Of a DNA stretch of 8,526 bases, positions 5,766 through 8,526 are shown one piece after another. The stretch covers positions 1-8,526 of the forward strand of contig VGMB01000054.1 of assembly GCA_016866585.1 (NCBI GenBank). Reading direction: 5' to 3'. How positions within the stretch are numbered: the stretch's first letter is position 1; every line of letters begins with the position of its first letter. This DNA comes from Chlamydiota bacterium. Lineage in GTDB: Bacteria > Chlamydiota > Chlamydiia > Chlamydiales > Rhabdochlamydiaceae. The notes beneath the pieces were generated by a model. That model was not told where the DNA came from and did not search any database. It saw only the letters and a program-made list of their open reading frames with translations. Made by a program: the position numbers and the translations under genes.

Positions 5766-7656
5766 ATAGTTCTATGGGAAGTTTATTCCTTCTTCTTGAT
5801 CTCAAGTAGTAAATACCTCCTATCAAACTAAGGCATCCCCATACTACTGTTCTCGGTAGATTAAAGAAGGGATACGGGGGTTGATCAGGTCGACCCCATC
5901 TTGGTCCGACTGGCCAGAAAATTACATCAGGAGCTCCTCTTAGATTGCTTTCAGGGACGAAGCCAAAGTCTCTACTGTCAGCGCTCATCGCATGATTATC
6001 TCCTAAAGCTAGATACGATTCCAAAGGAATTGTCAGACCGTATTTCTTTACAAACTCCTTGTCTAACGAACCATCGGGAAGAAGTGGAGCCCCACTATCT
6101 TCGAAGGGTATGTATGGATACTGGAGGTTATGTGCTTGTTGCTTACTTTTTTCGTTAGCTAAGAAAGATTGCATTTCTTGTGATTCTTTTTTGATAATAG
6201 CAGCTCCCATGAGATATAGATCTCCATTACGGAAATAAGCGTATCTCGATGGGTTTAGACTAAATTTCATCGAAGGAGAGAATCTAGTATCAAATTCAAT
6301 ACCTAAGTTATATAGGGTGATTACTTTATCTATGCTAAACTTGCAAAGTGGGTGCGATGGAGGTAATTCTTTCGTGATTCCTTGCCATTTTACTTCATAT
6401 GCCTTTCCATAATAGAACTCATAAGTACCATCAGGAACATCCACAAGGCGAGGCAAAAATGCTCCATTATTTAGTTGGTGCGTGATCGAACCATACCTGT
6501 GGGCAAACCCATTTTTGACGATAAAACGAGCGGTGTACAAGTTGTTGAAGATCTCTTTTAGATGTTCTTCATTAATTGACATTATAGATACGCTGTGTCC
6601 GAGCATGGGTCTTAGTCTGCCACGCTCATCTCTAGATAATTTAGCAGATTGTAAAGAAGGGTGGTGTTGAAGTTCTAAATAATAGTTCGATTGAGATGTA
6701 CTAGCATCTGTAAGTTCGCTTAAAGATTTAGCTTCGTCTTTAGTAAGAATACGAGACATTGCAAAGTTTTTAAAACCCCATAATTCATAGTACTCGTTTA
6801 CAGGAGGAGGGCATCTTGTTGCTGTCGGACATACTCTTAGCATCTCTCCGGTAACTTTTTTTCCCTGTAGTTGCATACGAGCTACAGGTTCGTTCATTTG
6901 GTATATTGTTACATTCGGATAAACATCAAAGGCTGTTTTGTTACCAAGAAGTAGTTTCCCTTCTGGATAAATAAAAGGAATGTGTTCAATTTTACTCAGA
7001 TTTTCATTTTGTAAAGAGGAGGATATATCCTGATTATCTTGATCTATGCCATACATCTGACCGCCGTAGAAGTACACGGTGTCACCTGGTTTTGCCATTA
7101 GTCGTTTTATGTACTGTTTTTTTCCAGGAAATATGAAAAAGTATTTTGTATCAACATCTCGAATGTCCATATTTTGTCCTGTAAAGACAAATATTCCATT
7201 TCTCTCTACCAGTTTTGGATTAAATAAAAGATGATTTGTTGTCAGTGGTATGTTTATCCCAAAGGTAGTTTTAGAAACGTAAAGTCTATCTTGCTCCTTG
7301 AGGGTTGGACGCATAGATCCAGTTGGTATTTCGTAAAGCTCAAACCAACTTTGACGTATGACTACAGCGGCACATAAAGCGAGCACTAGTGTAATAGCTG
7401 TATCTTTGGTTTTTTCAAGTGAATTTTTCTTTAAATAGACAAGGGATAAATCTTCTAGATTTTTAGCACTTGCATATGCTTTTTCTTTATCATTGTTCAT
7501 TATATCGTCTTGCAGTGTTTTAATACTGCTCTCGATAAGCCCTTTTTCCCTTGCTGAAAGTTTGACTTTCTTTTTTTTGTATAGATGAAATGTATGGATC
7601 AGTACTGCAGTACTCTTTTTAAGACTGTAGTGTTTTTTTGAAAATAAGCGTCTCAT
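5764..7656 (-). CDS. lepB: Signal peptidase I, long chlamydial form
   Basis: This membrane-bound Ser/Lys protease removes signal peptides from secreted proteins. Box B, PTGSMRPTL (111-119), contains nucleophile S114; box C is DRLYVSKTTFGI (123-134); box D, YIKRLMAKPGD (182-192), contains the general base K184; box E is GDNHAMSADSRDFG (552-565). One membrane segment (about 86-101) precedes the catalytic part and another (about 603-618) follows it, ahead of a positive RSRRR tail, so both ends are probably cytoplasmic. At 630 residues it is about twice the size of E. coli LepB (324): there is a charged 85-residue N-terminal extension, and about 365 residues separate boxes D and E. This size is typical of chlamydial LepB. 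The ATG at 7656 has no clear Shine-Dalgarno site, but the next Met is residue 53. A TPR gene ends 55 bases upstream on the same strand. Confidence 0.96.
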   Translation of the reverse strand: MRRLFSKKHYSLKKSTAVLIHTFHLYKKKKVKLSAREKGLIESSIKTLQDDIMNNDKEKAYASAKNLEDLSLVYLKKNSLEKTKDTAITLVLALCAAVVIRQSWFELYEIPTGSMRPTLKEQDRLYVSKTTFGINIPLTTNHLLFNPKLVERNGIFVFTGQNMDIRDVDTKYFFIFPGKKQYIKRLMAKPGDTVYFYGGQMYGIDQDNQDISSSLQNENLSKIEHIPFIYPEGKLLLGNKTAFDVYPNVTIYQMNEPVARMQLQGKKVTGEMLRVCPTATRCPPPVNEYYELWGFKNFAMSRILTKDEAKSLSELTDASTSQSNYYLELQHHPSLQSAKLSRDERGRLRPMLGHSVSIMSINEEHLKEIFNNLYTARFIVKNGFAHRYGSITHQLNNGAFLPRLVDVPDGTYEFYYGKAYEVKWQGITKELPPSHPLCKFSIDKVITLYNLGIEFDTRFSPSMKFSLNPSRYAYFRNGDLYLMGAAIIKKESQEMQSFLANEKSKQQAHNLQYPYIPFEDSGAPLLPDGSLDKEFVKKYGLTIPLESYLALGDNHAMSADSRDFGFVPESNLRGAPDVIFWPVGPRWGRPDQPPYPFFNLPRTVVWGCLSLIGGIYYLRSRRRNKLPIEL

Positions 7657-7711
7657 AGTAAAAACTTTTTTATTAAATTTGAATTACTCTAGGGGATTTT
7701 AGTAAATCTAA

Positions 7712-8386
7712 TCAAGAAATAGTAGAGGATTTGTTGAAGTTTTTTCTGATTTTTCTAATTAAAGAAAATACTTTATGAAAGCGAAAAGAACTTTTAAGTT
7801 TCTTTTCTAGGTTTATCACCGAGATATTTGCTGGGTCTGCCTTAAGGGCCTTATCAAAATAATAGTAAGCTTTTTCTTTATTTTTTAGCTCCATATAATA
7901 TCTGGATTTAAGAAGCATAAAGCTCCTGTATTCTGATACATGATACCTGATTCTTTGATCGAAATTATCCTTGATTTCATCAAACGGAAATACCTTATTC
8001 ACTTCGTTTATTTTTTTTCTTCTAAGCAAAAGGTCTGCGTAGTTAATTTTGGCAAAAAAATACTCCGGATATTTTTTATATCCTAATTCTATAAGCTCGT
8101 TAGCTTTTTGGATTTGTTTGGTTTGTGCATAGACGTATCCTAGAAGATTGTCGACTTCAGGGCTATTAGGGCATTTTTCTTTTAGCTTAAGGACTTCATC
8201 TAGGTATTTTCCCTGTTGCAACTGTACTTGTTCCAATAGTTTTAAGTATTCAGCTACATGTCGGGGGGGAATTGAGCTTTTTTCTTTTATATCAATTGGG
8301 TCAAATAAGATCTCATAGCAGTCTATATACATCTGCTTTACTGCTGCGGATTGTACAAAATATGGTTTATCTTTTTTTTTACTCAT
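7712..8386 (-). CDS. Small TPR (tetratricopeptide repeat) protein of unknown function
   Basis: This 224-residue, lysine-rich protein has no signal peptide or membrane segment. I see TPR-like helix pairs at about 77-107 (LLGYVYAQTKQIQKANELIELGYKKYP), a degenerate unit at about 111-134, and a clear one at 154-187 (AYYYFDKALKADP). Residues 200-224 form a basic tail (SLIRKIRKNFNKSS). TPRs are protein-binding scaffolds, so the partner determines the role; nothing here identifies it. Only a weak GAAAG precedes the ATG, but there is no better in-frame start nearby. It lies 55 bases upstream of lepB on the same strand with no terminator between, so co-transcription is plausible. Inverted repeats lie 25-121 bases upstream of its start. 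The coding call is firm; the function is unassigned. Confidence 0.85.
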   Translation of the reverse strand: MSKKKDKPYFVQSAAVKQMYIDCYEILFDPIDIKEKSSIPPRHVAEYLKLLEQVQLQQGKYLDEVLKLKEKCPNSPEVDNLLGYVYAQTKQIQKANELIELGYKKYPEYFFAKINYADLLLRRKKINEVNKVFPFDEIKDNFDQRIRYHVSEYRSFMLLKSRYYMELKNKEKAYYYFDKALKADPANISVINLEKKLKSSFRFHKVFSLIRKIRKNFNKSSTIS

Positions 8387-8410
8387 GACTTTCAGTGTGG
8401 CTTATTTTTG

Positions 8411-8507
8411 AGTTATCATCTACTTAAAAATTTGTGTGGAACTTTTGTTGATAACTTGTCGATTCTTTTTCTAAAAGGCTCCTATTCAAGGCTTTTTTTT
8501 TAAGTAG
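8411..8507. repeat. Two interleaved inverted repeats upstream of the TPR gene
   Basis: AGTTATCA (8411-8418) pairs with TGATAACT (8449-8456), and CTACTTAAAAA (8420-8430) pairs with TTTTTAAGTAG (8497-8507). Both are perfect (8 and 11 bp) and they interleave in the order A-B-A'-B'. They lie in the non-coding stretch before the TPR gene start at 8386, where its promoter should be, so they could be regulator-binding sites. No convincing sigma70 promoter was found here. The AT-rich composition makes chance matches possible. Confidence 0.45.
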
Positions 8508-8526
8508 CTGATTGTGATTGTCTTGT

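Noticed and set aside
5901..6158. Plus-strand open frame of 85 codons
   Set aside because: It is antisense to the conserved C-terminal part of lepB, including box E, and has no ribosome-binding site or motif.
8446..8454. DnaA-box-like TGTTGATAA (one base from TGTGGATAA)
   Set aside because: A single imperfect match with no cluster of boxes, no dnaA or other origin genes nearby, and no further support for an origin.
8475..8501. Apparent terminator with a run of nine T
   Set aside because: The two AAGGCT copies (8475-8480 and 8488-8493) are direct, not inverted, so no GC-containing stem forms before the T-run.

Overview
The window looks like a piece of chromosome from a Chlamydia-related bacterium (phylum Chlamydiae, probably an amoeba-associated family such as the parachlamydiae rather than the genus Chlamydia). 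The main evidence is a very long, 630-residue signal peptidase I of the chlamydial kind, convergent with a eukaryote-like (type 2) isoleucyl-tRNA synthetase. I recall the same ileS-lepB neighbourhood in Chlamydia. The DNA is AT-rich. No species can be named from this alone.

Left part (1-1800): an accessory two-gene operon on the minus strand, a type IV (AbiE-like) toxin-antitoxin system. A winged-helix antitoxin/repressor (1091-1699) is followed, with a 4-base ATGA overlap, by an AbiEii-family nucleotidyltransferase toxin (72-1094). In front of it lie two 30-bp palindromes that together form a 34-bp inverted repeat (33 of 34 positions match). Their centres are 52 bp apart, about five helical turns. 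The best promoter candidate is buried in the proximal palindrome, so autorepression is the obvious reading.

Middle (1953-2376): ssrA, the tmRNA gene, on the minus strand, with a clear -10 box, a short tag reading frame ending in LAA, the G3.U identity pair for alanyl-tRNA synthetase, no encoded CCA, and an intrinsic terminator. The toxin-antitoxin module sits on the 3' side of ssrA, the side where genomic islands usually insert.

Right part (2377-8526): core housekeeping genes. ileS (plus strand, with a good sigma70-type promoter) and lepB (minus strand) converge on a shared bidirectional terminator. A small TPR protein gene lies 55 bp upstream of lepB on the same strand and may be co-transcribed with it. 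The far right edge is a non-coding upstream region with interleaved inverted repeats.

The most interesting part is the toxin-antitoxin/ssrA junction: a tightly built autoregulated AbiE-type module, whose toxin family includes enzymes that act on tRNA 3' ends, placed directly behind the gene of a tRNA-like RNA. The system type is known; its place and operator layout are what merit a second look.
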